From: Candidatus Eiseniibacteriota bacterium
Lineage (GTDB): Bacteria; Eisenbacteria; RBG-16-71-46
Direction: 5' to 3'
NCBI GenBank assembly: GCA_025360715.1
Contig: JANYBS010000018.1
Location: 1-35,842 of the forward strand
DNA length: 35,842 nt
The translations under genes and the position numbers were made by a program. A model generated the notes under the pieces. It did no database searches and had not been told where the DNA came from. It saw only the letters and a program-made list of their open reading frames with translations. This document shows, one piece after another, positions 1 to 8,063 of this stretch (its first letter is position 1; each line of letters begins with the position of its first letter).

Positions 1-64
1 CCGCAAGGTCGACTTCAGCGGCTTCGGCGCATTCGTGGCGCTGCGCGCGTATATCGGTTACTGA
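1..64 (+). CDS. C-terminal fragment of an outer-membrane beta-barrel protein (paralogue of the next gene)
   Basis: Only the last 20 codons are in the window, read from base 2 to the TGA at 62-64. The peptide ends in RAYIGY, and 14 of its 20 residues match the end of the protein encoded at 138-1235, which finishes with the same six residues. The two genes are therefore tandem paralogues. A C-terminal aromatic residue after an alternating hydrophobic strand is typical of outer-membrane beta-barrels. The role is unknown. A terminator hairpin follows immediately. Confidence 0.7.
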   Translation, partial: RKVDFSGFGAFVALRAYIGY

Positions 65-82
65 TTCACGTCCCGTCGGTAT

Positions 83-107
83 ACGGGCCTGCGAAAAGCA
101 GGCCCGT
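83..107 (+). terminator. Intrinsic terminator between the two paralogous outer-membrane protein genes
   Basis: A 10-bp perfect stem (ACGGGCCTGC at 83-92 with its complement at 98-107) closes a GAAAA loop and runs into TTTGCCTTTC. It sits 19 nt after the stop of the upstream gene. This supports placing the next start at 138 rather than at an in-frame ATG at 108, inside the terminator tail. Confidence 0.75.
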
Positions 108-137
108 TTGCCTTTCATCCATCCTGGAGGCTACCCG

Positions 138-1235
138 ATGCGCCGCTCGTTTCCATTCTTCATGAGTCTCGCGCTCGTCGCTCTCGTGGCCACCGCCGCG
201 ATCGCGGCGCCCGTGAAGCCCAAGCTCGAGCCCAAGCCCGCTTCTCCGGCTTCGGGTCCTGCGAGCATGTCGGCCGCGCCGGCCGAGAAGCCCTCGCTCG
301 CCAAGGCTCGTGAGCTGTACAACGACGCCAAGTTCGAAGACGCGAACAAGATGCTCACTGCGGCGTTGCACGACGGCCTGATCCTGGGCGACGACGTGAC
401 CAAGGCGCGCGAACTGCGCGCCCGCGCGCTGGTCAAGCTCGGCCGCCGCGTCGAGGCGAAGGAAGGCTTCAAGACCATCCTGCGCAGCGACGAGATGTAC
501 CGCCCGGACGCGAACGCAGTCCCGCCCGACGAGATGGACGTATTCCGTCTGGCGTTCCGCGAGTACCAGAGCGAGCAGGTCGAGGCCGGAAAGCGGCATC
601 CGGCCAGCATCGGCGTCTGGTACGGAACCGGTCAGGCTGTGAACCAGGACCTGGTCGACCTCGCCAGCAGCGCGGGCGTGGAGCCGGCCGATGACTTCAA
701 GGCCAGCGCCGAGTTCGGCTATTCCGTGCGTCTGCCGATCAAGCCGCGCTGGTCGGTCGAGTTCGAGATCTCGCGCCTGCGCGCCGATACGCAGGACAAG
801 CTGCCGGTGGCGCGCAACGCGCATACCACTTACGAAGCCTACGAGACGCCGATCATCATCAGCGTGCTGCGTGACCTGAGCACGAGCCCGCAGTGGCACT
901 TCTCGGCCTTCGGCGGCGCCGGCCTGATCGCCAGCGAAGCCGTGCTGCAGGACGACAAGGCGCTTATCTCGGGCCGCATCATCCCCACGCAGATCATCGG
1001 CCGCTCTACGGGCGCCTATGCGCACATCGGCATCGAGGCGGAGTATCGCCTGCAGCCGCGCCTGGCGCTCTCCGGCCGTGTGCTGGCGCGCACCGCCAAC
1101 GCCGGCAAGCTCAAGTGGCCGCGGGACGACTTCGAGGTCTACGAGAGCTACCCCGTCTCCAAGCTCGGCAGCCGCAACGTCGATTTCTCCGGTATCGCCG
1201 CCCACGTCGGCATCCGCGCCTACATCGGTTACTGA
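138..1235 (+). CDS. Exported outer-membrane beta-barrel protein with TPR-like N-terminal region
   Basis: This encodes 365 aa. ATG 138 is preferred because GGAGG lies at 126-130 and a clean signal peptide follows (MRRS, then a hydrophobic core ending near AAIAA). After an Ala/Pro/Lys-rich linker, residues about 55-145 form helical TPR-like repeats (AKARELYNDAKFEDANKML; ARELRARALVKLGRRVEA). The rest is an alternating, aromatic-rich sequence with many strand-like stretches, ending in RAYIGY, as in small outer-membrane barrels of the OmpA/OmpW kind. I recognise no specific family. It is a tandem paralogue of the truncated gene before it. Its TGA overlaps a possible ATG of the next gene (TGATG), so the two may be co-transcribed. 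A link to the T6SS genes downstream is positional only; outer-membrane localisation is inferred. Confidence 0.7.
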   Translation: MRRSFPFFMSLALVALVATAAIAAPVKPKLEPKPASPASGPASMSAAPAEKPSLAKARELYNDAKFEDANKMLTAALHDGLILGDDVTKARELRARALVKLGRRVEAKEGFKTILRSDEMYRPDANAVPPDEMDVFRLAFREYQSEQVEAGKRHPASIGVWYGTGQAVNQDLVDLASSAGVEPADDFKASAEFGYSVRLPIKPRWSVEFEISRLRADTQDKLPVARNAHTTYEAYETPIIISVLRDLSTSPQWHFSAFGGAGLIASEAVLQDDKALISGRIIPTQIIGRSTGAYAHIGIEAEYRLQPRLALSGRVLARTANAGKLKWPRDDFEVYESYPVSKLGSRNVDFSGIAAHVGIRAYIGY

Positions 1236-1264
1236 TGCGAACCCTCGCGCAGAGGAGGATCTCC

Positions 1265-1633
1265 ATGTTCCGCTCTTCGTTCCCCGCGCGCCGGCTCGCC
1301 GCCGCGCTCGTACTGCTGGCGCTCGCCAGCCTGCTGGCGGCCTGCAGCCGCAAGTCCAACGTGCTCACGCCGCCCATCACGGGTACGTACACGTGGCGCA
1401 ATGGCGTGCAGCACATCCTTGCCGACCGCTCCGAAGGCACGCAGCCCACGGGCTGCACCAGCTGCCATCACGCGGGCACAGGTATCCCGGACTGGTCGGA
1501 CTACGCCACGGTCGCCGCCGAGGACTCGGCCACGTTCCGCTTCAAGATCACGAATGCACCGATGAGCCTGTTCCTCAAGACGGGCGAGGCCCAGACCCTG
1601 AGCGATTGGAAGAATGCGGGCGCGCCGTATTGA
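1265..1633 (+). CDS. Small lipoprotein with a single c-type heme-binding motif
   Basis: This encodes 122 aa from ATG 1265, preceded by AGGAGG at 1253-1258. An in-frame ATG at 1235 overlaps the previous stop but has poorer spacing. The N-terminus is a lipoprotein signal with arginines, a Leu/Ala core and lipobox LAAC (Cys27). Residues 64-68 are CTSCH, a canonical CxxCH heme c attachment site, and Met100 is a possible distal ligand. The C-terminal DWKNAGAP resembles the end of planctomycete-type single-domain cytochromes. It is probably a membrane-anchored monoheme protein in the periplasm, but no redox partner is encoded nearby. It ends at the point where a TTG in the tssJ frame begins, so co-expression with the T6SS operon is possible. 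Heme attachment is inferred from the motif; the motif could instead bind a metal. Confidence 0.65.
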   Translation: MFRSSFPARRLAAALVLLALASLLAACSRKSNVLTPPITGTYTWRNGVQHILADRSEGTQPTGCTSCHHAGTGIPDWSDYATVAAEDSATFRFKITNAPMSLFLKTGEAQTLSDWKNAGAPY

Positions 1634-1689
1634 GCCCGGTCCGTCTTCGGCTTGACCACTCACGCACGGCCCGCCTAGTCTCGCGGGCC

Positions 1690-2166
1690 GTGCGACTTCT
1701 TCCAGCCAACATCCGTTGGGCGGCGTGTCTTCCCGCCCTGATGTGCGCCGCCGTGCTGGTCAACGGCTGCGCCAAAGCGCCGCTCGTGGGCAAGGGCACG
1801 CTGCATGTGACCTTGGTCGCTACCGCGGACTGCAACAACTGCGGCAAGGCGAGCGGTTATCCGCTCACGTACCGTGTGCTGCAGGTCACCGACCCGTCCG
1901 CCATCAATGGCGCCTCGCTCACGCAGCTCTGGGACAAAGAGGAGAAGATCCTCGGGCCCGCGCTGCTCAAGAAGGCCGAAGCCGTGATCAACCCCGGCCA
2001 GACGCGTGAACTTCCGCTCGAGCGCCAGAAGGGCGCGACCGCCATGATCATCGTCGGCAGCTTCTGCAAGACCAAGGCGACGTGTTGGTATTACGTGCAG
2101 CAGCTGGACAACAGCGGAACGGTCAAGCTGACGGCCGGCCCGAACTGCTTCAGCGCCTCGAAGTAG
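1690..2166 (+). CDS. tssJ: TssJ, T6SS outer-membrane lipoprotein
   Basis: TssJ anchors the TssJLM membrane complex in the outer membrane. From GTG 1690 the product is 158 aa with a short lipoprotein signal (MRLLPANIRW, hydrophobic core, VNGC; Cys27 acylated). The mature part has the TssJ pattern: a beta-sandwich opening with strand LHVTLVA, then PLTYRVLQV, a loop with LTQLWDKEE, ILGPALL, the proline/glycine turn INPGQTRELPL, and MIIVGSF. This matches the transthyretin-like fold of the family. Four cysteines in the mature part may form disulfides. No good ribosome site precedes GTG 1690; TTG 1630 is an alternative giving a longer leader. A weak TTGACC/TAGTCT pair at 1652-1681 could be a promoter. 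It is the first gene of the structural operon. Confidence 0.85.
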   Translation: MRLLPANIRWAACLPALMCAAVLVNGCAKAPLVGKGTLHVTLVATADCNNCGKASGYPLTYRVLQVTDPSAINGASLTQLWDKEEKILGPALLKKAEAVINPGQTRELPLERQKGATAMIIVGSFCKTKATCWYYVQQLDNSGTVKLTAGPNCFSASK

Positions 2167-2183
2167 TCCCTCCGGAGGGTCCC

Positions 2184-3536
2184 TTGAGCGATCATCGTGC
2201 GGTGGTGTGGAGCGAGGGCCTGCTGCTCTCGCCGCAGCACTTCCAGCAGTGGGATCGCGCGATGCGCCATCTGGTCGCGCAGCGTTTCCGCTCGTCGGTC
2301 GCGTTCGACTACGGCCTGACCGTGCTCGAGATCGACCGCGAGGCGCTCAAGAACGGCCGCGTCTCGATCGGCGCGGCCGCGGGCGTACTGCCCGATGGCA
2401 CGCCGTTCTCGCTCCCGGGCGACGATCCGTTGCCGTCGCAGCGCGCGATCGAAGGCCATTTCGACCCCAAGCAGGACGCCATCACCCTCTACCTTGGCCT
2501 GCCGTCCGCGGCCGCGAGCCGCGCGCAGTTGGGCGAACCGCCCGTGGGTGGCGCCGCCGGTCCGCGCTACGCGGCTGATACGGCCGAGCTTCCCGATGAC
2601 ACGACGGCCGCGAACTCGCGCCCGGTCGAGGTGCAGCGCCGGCACTTCCAGATCCTGTTCCCCGACGATGCGGTGGGCGAGCACGACCACCTGCCGATCG
2701 CCGAGATCGTCCGCACGTCCGAAGGCGCGTATGCGCTGCGCGAGTCGTTCGTCCCGCCCAGCCTCACGATCGGCGCGAGCGAGGCGCTCATGCGCCAGCT
2801 GCGCACCGAGCTCGAGATGCTCATCGGCAAGAGTTCCAGTTTGGGCGACATGCGCCGCCAGCGCGGTGGCGCGGCCGACTTCGCGGCCAGCGACGCAGCG
2901 AACTTCTGGATGCTGCACAGCGTGAACGCGTTCATCCCGGCGCTCTCGCACGCGATCGCGCACCGCCGCGCGCACCCCGAAGAGGCCTATCTCACGCTCG
3001 TCTCGCTCGCCGGTGAACTGTGCACGCTCTCGAGTGACCAGCATCCGCGCGACCTGCCGCCGTACGACCACCGCGCGCTTGCCAAGACGTTCATGGGGCT
3101 GCATGCGGCGCTGTCGATGCTGCTCGAGACCGTGGTGCCCAACAAGGCGATCCGCATCGACCTCGAGAACAAGGGCGGCGGCATGTACGTGGGCCGCATC
3201 ACCGATCCGCGCATGGTCGAGGCCGGCGCCGGGCTCTACTTAGGGATTCGCGCCGAGATGGAAGAGCAGCGCTTGGCGGCCGAGCTGCCGGGCAAGATCA
3301 AGATCGCGTCGCTCGATAAGATCGACTTCCTGATCGCGAACGCACTGCGCGGCGTGCCGCTGCTCTACCAGCGCGTGTCGCCGGCGTCGCTGCCGGTCAA
3401 GGGCAGCTATCTGTACTTCCAGCTCGATCCGAACGGTGACGCATGGGACACCGTGCGCGCCGCGAAGAACGTCGCGATCTACGTCCCGCCCGACATCCCC
3501 GGTGTGTCGCTGGAGATGCTGGGGCTGCGCGAGTAA
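2184..3536 (+). CDS. tssK: TssK, T6SS baseplate adaptor
   Basis: TssK is the baseplate subunit that links the TssEFGK wedge to the TssJLM membrane complex. The start is TTG 2184, six bases after a strong CCGGAGGG, giving 450 aa, the usual family length. The N-terminus VVWSEGLLLSPQHFQQWDR is the family signature (W..G..L.PQHFQ). The middle holds the helical region with AFIPALSHA and HPEEAYLTLVSLAG, and the C-terminus the receptor-binding-like domain with YLYFQLDP. It begins 17 nt after tssJ and is followed at 4 nt by tssL, so the genes are clearly one operon. Identification is by sequence signature and context and is firm. Confidence 0.95.
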   Translation: MSDHRAVVWSEGLLLSPQHFQQWDRAMRHLVAQRFRSSVAFDYGLTVLEIDREALKNGRVSIGAAAGVLPDGTPFSLPGDDPLPSQRAIEGHFDPKQDAITLYLGLPSAAASRAQLGEPPVGGAAGPRYAADTAELPDDTTAANSRPVEVQRRHFQILFPDDAVGEHDHLPIAEIVRTSEGAYALRESFVPPSLTIGASEALMRQLRTELEMLIGKSSSLGDMRRQRGGAADFAASDAANFWMLHSVNAFIPALSHAIAHRRAHPEEAYLTLVSLAGELCTLSSDQHPRDLPPYDHRALAKTFMGLHAALSMLLETVVPNKAIRIDLENKGGGMYVGRITDPRMVEAGAGLYLGIRAEMEEQRLAAELPGKIKIASLDKIDFLIANALRGVPLLYQRVSPASLPVKGSYLYFQLDPNGDAWDTVRAAKNVAIYVPPDIPGVSLEMLGLRE

Positions 3537-3539
3537 CGC

Positions 3540-4391
3540 GTGTTCGGCCCCAAGGGACCTCGCAGCAAGCGCCCCGGCGCCCCCGGCCGCGGCAGTGCCA
3601 CGCCCGCGCCGCGAGGCGGCGGCGGTGTGACCGAGACCATCATCAGCGGTGCGCCTGTCGCGAGGCGTCCGGTCCCCGTCGCCGACGGTGCCACCGATGG
3701 CCGCCGCCGCACGCAGGCCCGCGCGGCCACGCGCCTGGTGGACCTGGCCTCGGATTGGCTGGCGACCGCACTCGCACTGGGGCACGTGGCCGAGCTGCCC
3801 GATGCCGCGGCGCTGCGCGCGCGAGCGCTCGAGCTCAAGAGCCGTTTCGAGCGCGATGCCGGCGAGAAGGGCTTCACCGCCGCCGACACCGACGACGCGG
3901 TGTTCGCGATGGTCGCCTTCCTGGACGAGACCATCCTCAACAATCGCGGCGCGGCGCGCGAGGCGTGGATCGCCCGGCCGCTGCAGCTGGAACTCTACGG
4001 CCGCCAGCTGGCGGGCGAGGAGTTCTATGAGCGCCTGGATGCGCTGCGCAAGAACCGCGAGACGCGCATCGAGGCGCTCGAGGTGTATGCGTGCTGCTTA
4101 TCATTCGGCTTCGCCGGCCGCTACCGGCTGGGCGCGCCCGAGAAGCTGACGGCCTTGATCGGCGACACCCTTCGCGACGTCGAAGCCGTGCGCGGCGCGA
4201 ACCACATGCCGCTCGCGCCGAACTCGGCGCGCCGCAACGAACAGGTGGCCCAGGAGGTGCGCGGGCTGCCGTGGTGGCTCGCGCCGGCGGTGTTCGTGCC
4301 GGCGGTGGCGCTGGCGTTCGTGATCATCTGGCTGCTCGCGCGCATGGGCGCGGGGCACGCGGCATCGCACATCGCGAACCTGGGGCACTGA
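3540..4391 (+). CDS. tssL: TssL (DotU/IcmH-like), inner-membrane T6SS protein
   Basis: TssL and TssM form the inner-membrane part of the T6SS channel. GTG 3540 lies 3 nt after the tssK stop; the product is 283 aa. A basic, Gly/Pro-rich N-terminal tail (residues 1-58) precedes the cytoplasmic DotU helical hook domain, with the family pattern DDAVFAMVAFLDETIL followed by LELYGRQLAGEEFYERLD and ALEVYACCLSFGFAGRY. One transmembrane helix near residues 246-266 ends the protein, followed by a short periplasmic tail. There is no OmpA-like peptidoglycan-binding extension, unlike evolved TssL proteins, and no separate TagL is encoded here. The next gene starts 1 nt downstream. Confidence 0.93.
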   Translation: MFGPKGPRSKRPGAPGRGSATPAPRGGGGVTETIISGAPVARRPVPVADGATDGRRRTQARAATRLVDLASDWLATALALGHVAELPDAAALRARALELKSRFERDAGEKGFTAADTDDAVFAMVAFLDETILNNRGAAREAWIARPLQLELYGRQLAGEEFYERLDALRKNRETRIEALEVYACCLSFGFAGRYRLGAPEKLTALIGDTLRDVEAVRGANHMPLAPNSARRNEQVAQEVRGLPWWLAPAVFVPAVALAFVIIWLLARMGAGHAASHIANLGH

Positions 4392-4392
4392 C

Positions 4393-7300
4393 GTGAGTAT
4401 ATTGTTCATCGTGTTGATCGTGCTGGTGATCGGACTGATCGTGGCGATCGTGTTGCTCATGCGCCAGCTCAAGCAGGCCGCAGCCGCCGAGGCCATCGAG
4501 TCCACGCTCGCCACGCAGGCCGACGCCGACATCGAGCGCTCCACGCCGGGCGAGCTGGCCGAGATGCAGTCACTCAAGGAAGAGCTCCTTGCGGCGATCG
4601 AGACACTCAAGACGTCGGGCAAGAAGGGCGGCGAGGACGCGCTCGCGCGGCTGCCCTGGTACATGGTCATCGGCCCTGCGGGCGCGGGCAAGAGTGAGCT
4701 GATCCGCCGCTCGGGCCTGCAGTTCCCGTTGCATGATTCGGCCAACAACCCGCGCGCCGTGCGTGGCGTGGGCGGCACGCGCTCGTTCAGTTGGTGGCTC
4801 GCGCACGAGGCCGTGTTGCTCGACATGGCGGGCCGCACGCTGGCGACCGCGGCGTTCGATGACAGCGGCGACTGGCTCGCGTTCCTGAACATGCTGCGCA
4901 AGCAGCGCCCCGACCGGCCCATCCAAGGTGTGGTCGTGGTGGTCGCGATCGACCAGATCGCCGACCAGCCCGAAGCGCGCATCGACTCGATCGCCCGCGG
5001 CGCCCGCGAGCGTATCGAGGAGCTGGTCAAGAACCTGGGCGTGGTCTTCCCGGTGTACGTGGTGTTCAACCGCTGCGACCGCGTGACCGGCTTCGGCGAG
5101 TTCTTTGAAGACCTCTCGGCGGAAGAGCGCCGCGAGCCGTGGGGCGCCACGCTGAGCCTGGAGCGCGCGCGCAGCTTTGCGTCGGAGACGCTCTTTGACG
5201 AAGAATACGCCGTGCTGCTCGCGTCGCTCAGCGAGCGCCGCGTCAGCCGCATGGCCGCCATGCCCGAGGCCGTCACGCGGGCGCGATCGTTCGTGTTCCC
5301 GCTGCAGTTCGACCGCGTGCGCGGCAACCTGCGCCGTTTCGTGCGCACGCTGTTCGAGCACGAGGCCGGCGCCGACGCGCCGCCGCTGCGCGGCTTCTAC
5401 TTCACCGCGGCCGCCCAGGACGGCGAGCCCACCGATCGCGTGATGCAGCCCGCAGTGCGCGCGCTGGGGCTCACGGTGCGCCCGCCCGAGGGCTTCGAGC
5501 CGCCGCGCGGAGGCGCCTCGTTCGTACGCGATCTGTTCACCGAGGTCGTGTTCCCTGATGCGTCACTGGCCACGTCGTCGTCGGGCGCGCAGGGGCAGCT
5601 CAAGAAACGCGACCGCGTGCTCATCGGCGGCTTCGGCATCGCCTTCGCCGCGCTGACCCTGCTGTTCGCGGGGCTCTCGTGCTACAACGGCGCCTTGGTC
5701 ACCCGCACCCGCCGGGCATCGGAAGAAGTCGCCACGCGTGTGCGCGCCGAGGCGCCCATCGTGGAGAACCTGCGCGCACTCGAGAAGTTGCGCGTGGAAA
5801 CGCATACCTTGGACAGCCTCAAGGCCAACGGCGCGCCGATTGTGCGCAAGCTCGGCGGCTGGTCGGGCGACGCGCTGCGCGAGCCCGCCGTGCGGCTCTG
5901 GATGGACCGCTCCGTCACGAGTGTGGTGGGCCTGGCAGCGCGGCAGATGGAAGTCGACTTGCGCCAGATGACGGATTCCAACACCGGCACTTTTTTGCAG
6001 TACTACTTACTTTTCCGCTCGTGGCGGCTGTTGGGCGAGCCCACGCAGATCACGCCCGATGACGCCGACATCCTGGCTGCCGAGGTGACGTCCGCGCTGC
6101 AGAGCCGCCTGTCGACGGGCTCGGCCTCGGCCGAGGACCGCCGCCAGTATCCGGAGCTCGTGCGCCGGCAGATGCGCTTCCTGTGCGAGCACCCCGAAGC
6201 GCTCACGCCGTTCGTGGCGCAGTACCGAAGCACCACGGATCCCGACCTGCTGGCGCGCGCCAGCAAGCGCGTGCATGACTCGTGGGACTCGCCGCAGTTC
6301 TACCGCCAGCTCATCGCCGACGCGTCGCACGACGCGCCGCCGGTCACCTTCGAGTCGTTGGTGGGCAAGAGCGCTTTGGGTGGAAACATGAGCGGCAGCG
6401 TGAGTGTGCCGGGGCCCTTCACGAAGGACGGCTACGCGAAGGCCGTGAAGCCGCGCATCGAGGGCTACCGTAAGCTGGTCAAGCGCGACCTCGTGTTGCA
6501 GGACGTGTTCGCGCAGAACCCGCCCGACCTAGCCGGCGACCTGATGAAGCTCTATGTGCAGGACTACTCGGCCAAGTGGGCCGCGTTCATGGACGGCGTG
6601 CAGCTGCGCGCGCCGAACGACATGGGCTCGGCCGCCGAGATGCTTGCGAACATCGCCAAGGGCGACTCGCCGATGTTCAAGGTCCTGCGTGCCGTGCGCG
6701 ACCAGACGCAGTTCAACGCCGCCTCCGACGCCCCGTTGAGCAAAGTCCAAAAGGACTTTGCGATGTTGAAAGACTTCTTCGAGACCGCCGGCGGCGGTGG
6801 CGACAAGGCGATGGGCTTCATGCAGCGCCTGATCCCCGGCAAGAAGGACGTCGACGCGCTCGACAAGACCCAGTCGGCATCGGCCAAGTACCAGTTCTAC
6901 CTGCAGCAGGCGCAAGCCGCGATCAACAAGGCGGCGCAGCCCGGCGCGCCCGCGTCGAACATCCGTGACCTCATGTCGAGCGGCGACGACACCACGAACC
7001 CGCTGCGCGCGCTGGCCGCGTTCGCAGGCAGTTTCGCCACCGACTACAGCGGCGCAGCTGGTGCGGCGTCCACTTCGCGGCTGCTGGGCTCGCCGATCGG
7101 CGGCGCCAAGGCAGCGGTCGTGAGCAAGGGGCTCAACCCCGCGCTGGCCGCGGCGTGGAAAGCCCAAGTCTACGATCCGTTCATGCGCACGCTGGGCGGC
7201 CGCTATCCGTTCGCGGCCAGCCGCGAGGACGCGAGCCTGAACGACTTCGCCGCATGCTTCAGCACGAAGGGCTACTTCTGGGCATTTTATACGCAGAACC

Positions 7301-7884
7301 TGGCGCCCTATCTGAATGAAGACGGCTCGCCCAAGGGCCCCGACGCGCCGGTCTCGGCTGGCATGGTGGAGTTCCTCAAGAAGGCCTACCTGATCCGCCA
7401 GATGTTCTTCGCGGCGGGCGATACCCCCAAGCTGGACTTCACCGTGAGCGCGACGCCGCCGCGCATCGACGGTCAGTCGCTCAACGTGCCGTGGGTGGCG
7501 ATCGACTGCGGCGGCTCGCGCGTGACCTACAACATGGGCCCCATGAGCGAGAGCCCGCTGGCGTGGCCAGGCGCTGATCCCACGGCGGGTGCGGGCGTGC
7601 GCGCGAACGCCTCGGCTCCGGTCGACCCCAAGCACAAGCCGAAGAAGGGCCAGGCGCCGGACGTGATCAACGTCGAGGCGCGCTCGGGCGAGGGGATCTG
7701 GGGGCTGTTCCGGCTCCTGGATGCCGCCCAGTCCGTGACCGATGACGGTCCCGGTTCCACGGCCACGTGGTCGCTGGCGGCTGGAAGTTCGCATCTTGGC
7801 GTGACATGGGAACTCAAGGGACCGTCGGCGAAAACGCCTTTTTCGCGCGGGTTCATGCGTCTCAGCCCGCCGCCGGTGCCTTAG
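4393..7884 (+). CDS. tssM: TssM (IcmF-like), inner-membrane T6SS channel ATP/GTP-binding protein
   Basis: TssM spans the inner membrane and periplasm and contacts TssJ. The product is 1163 aa from GTG 4393, the usual size. The first transmembrane helix is residues 2-22. The cytoplasmic NTPase-like domain follows with a Walker A motif GPAGAGKS at residues 94-101, LLDMAGR as the Walker B/switch region, and VFNRCDRV as the G4-like NKxD equivalent. A second helix lies near residues 409-431. The long periplasmic part has IcmF-family segments such as FAQNPPDLAGDLMKLYVQDY and a C-terminal region ending PFSRGFMRL. Nothing suggests truncation. Two GC-rich stem-loops follow the stop. Confidence 0.95.
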   Translation: MSILFIVLIVLVIGLIVAIVLLMRQLKQAAAAEAIESTLATQADADIERSTPGELAEMQSLKEELLAAIETLKTSGKKGGEDALARLPWYMVIGPAGAGKSELIRRSGLQFPLHDSANNPRAVRGVGGTRSFSWWLAHEAVLLDMAGRTLATAAFDDSGDWLAFLNMLRKQRPDRPIQGVVVVVAIDQIADQPEARIDSIARGARERIEELVKNLGVVFPVYVVFNRCDRVTGFGEFFEDLSAEERREPWGATLSLERARSFASETLFDEEYAVLLASLSERRVSRMAAMPEAVTRARSFVFPLQFDRVRGNLRRFVRTLFEHEAGADAPPLRGFYFTAAAQDGEPTDRVMQPAVRALGLTVRPPEGFEPPRGGASFVRDLFTEVVFPDASLATSSSGAQGQLKKRDRVLIGGFGIAFAALTLLFAGLSCYNGALVTRTRRASEEVATRVRAEAPIVENLRALEKLRVETHTLDSLKANGAPIVRKLGGWSGDALREPAVRLWMDRSVTSVVGLAARQMEVDLRQMTDSNTGTFLQYYLLFRSWRLLGEPTQITPDDADILAAEVTSALQSRLSTGSASAEDRRQYPELVRRQMRFLCEHPEALTPFVAQYRSTTDPDLLARASKRVHDSWDSPQFYRQLIADASHDAPPVTFESLVGKSALGGNMSGSVSVPGPFTKDGYAKAVKPRIEGYRKLVKRDLVLQDVFAQNPPDLAGDLMKLYVQDYSAKWAAFMDGVQLRAPNDMGSAAEMLANIAKGDSPMFKVLRAVRDQTQFNAASDAPLSKVQKDFAMLKDFFETAGGGGDKAMGFMQRLIPGKKDVDALDKTQSASAKYQFYLQQAQAAINKAAQPGAPASNIRDLMSSGDDTTNPLRALAAFAGSFATDYSGAAGAASTSRLLGSPIGGAKAAVVSKGLNPALAAAWKAQVYDPFMRTLGGRYPFAASREDASLNDFAACFSTKGYFWAFYTQNLAPYLNEDGSPKGPDAPVSAGMVEFLKKAYLIRQMFFAAGDTPKLDFTVSATPPRIDGQSLNVPWVAIDCGGSRVTYNMGPMSESPLAWPGADPTAGAGVRANASAPVDPKHKPKKGQAPDVINVEARSGEGIWGLFRLLDAAQSVTDDGPGSTATWSLAAGSSHLGVTWELKGPSAKTPFSRGFMRLSPPPVP

Positions 7885-7889
7885 GAGCA

Positions 7890-7952
7890 GCGAGGCCTCC
7901 GGCCTCGCCTCGCTTCCCGGGGTGCCCTCTCGGGCGAGGCCAGCGGCCTCGC
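7890..7952 (+). repeat. Two identical stem-loop repeats between tssM and tssA
   Basis: GCGAGGCC-TCC-GGCCTCGC at 7890-7908 and GCGAGGCC-AGC-GGCCTCGC at 7934-7952 share identical 8-bp arms and differ only in the 3-nt loop. They lie 25 nt apart in the longest spacer between tssJ and clpV. No U-tract follows. They could be a REP-like pair, an mRNA-stabilising or processing element, or a weak terminator splitting the operon. Confidence 0.7.
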
Positions 7953-7962
7953 AACTCTAACG

Positions 7963-7992
7963 TTGTCCTAGGTTTCCGCGATACGGTACGCT
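7963..7992 (+). promoter_or_regulatory. Weak promoter candidate upstream of tssA
   Basis: TTGTCC at 7963-7968 and TACGCT at 7987-7992 are separated by 18 nt, just after the twin stem-loops and about 70 nt before the tssA start. The match to sigma70 consensus is poor. The placement would fit a second transcription start inside the T6SS cluster. Confidence 0.2.
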
Positions 7993-8063
7993 GGCTCGGC
8001 TGATTCTGCAGGGACTGCATGGATGCGTCCCCGCGCTCGAATGTCCACACAGGGAGTACGCAC

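Noticed and set aside
66-1205. 379-codon - strand frame opposite the outer-membrane protein
   Set aside because: No signal, motif or ribosome site; the + strand gene has a signal peptide and a paralogue.
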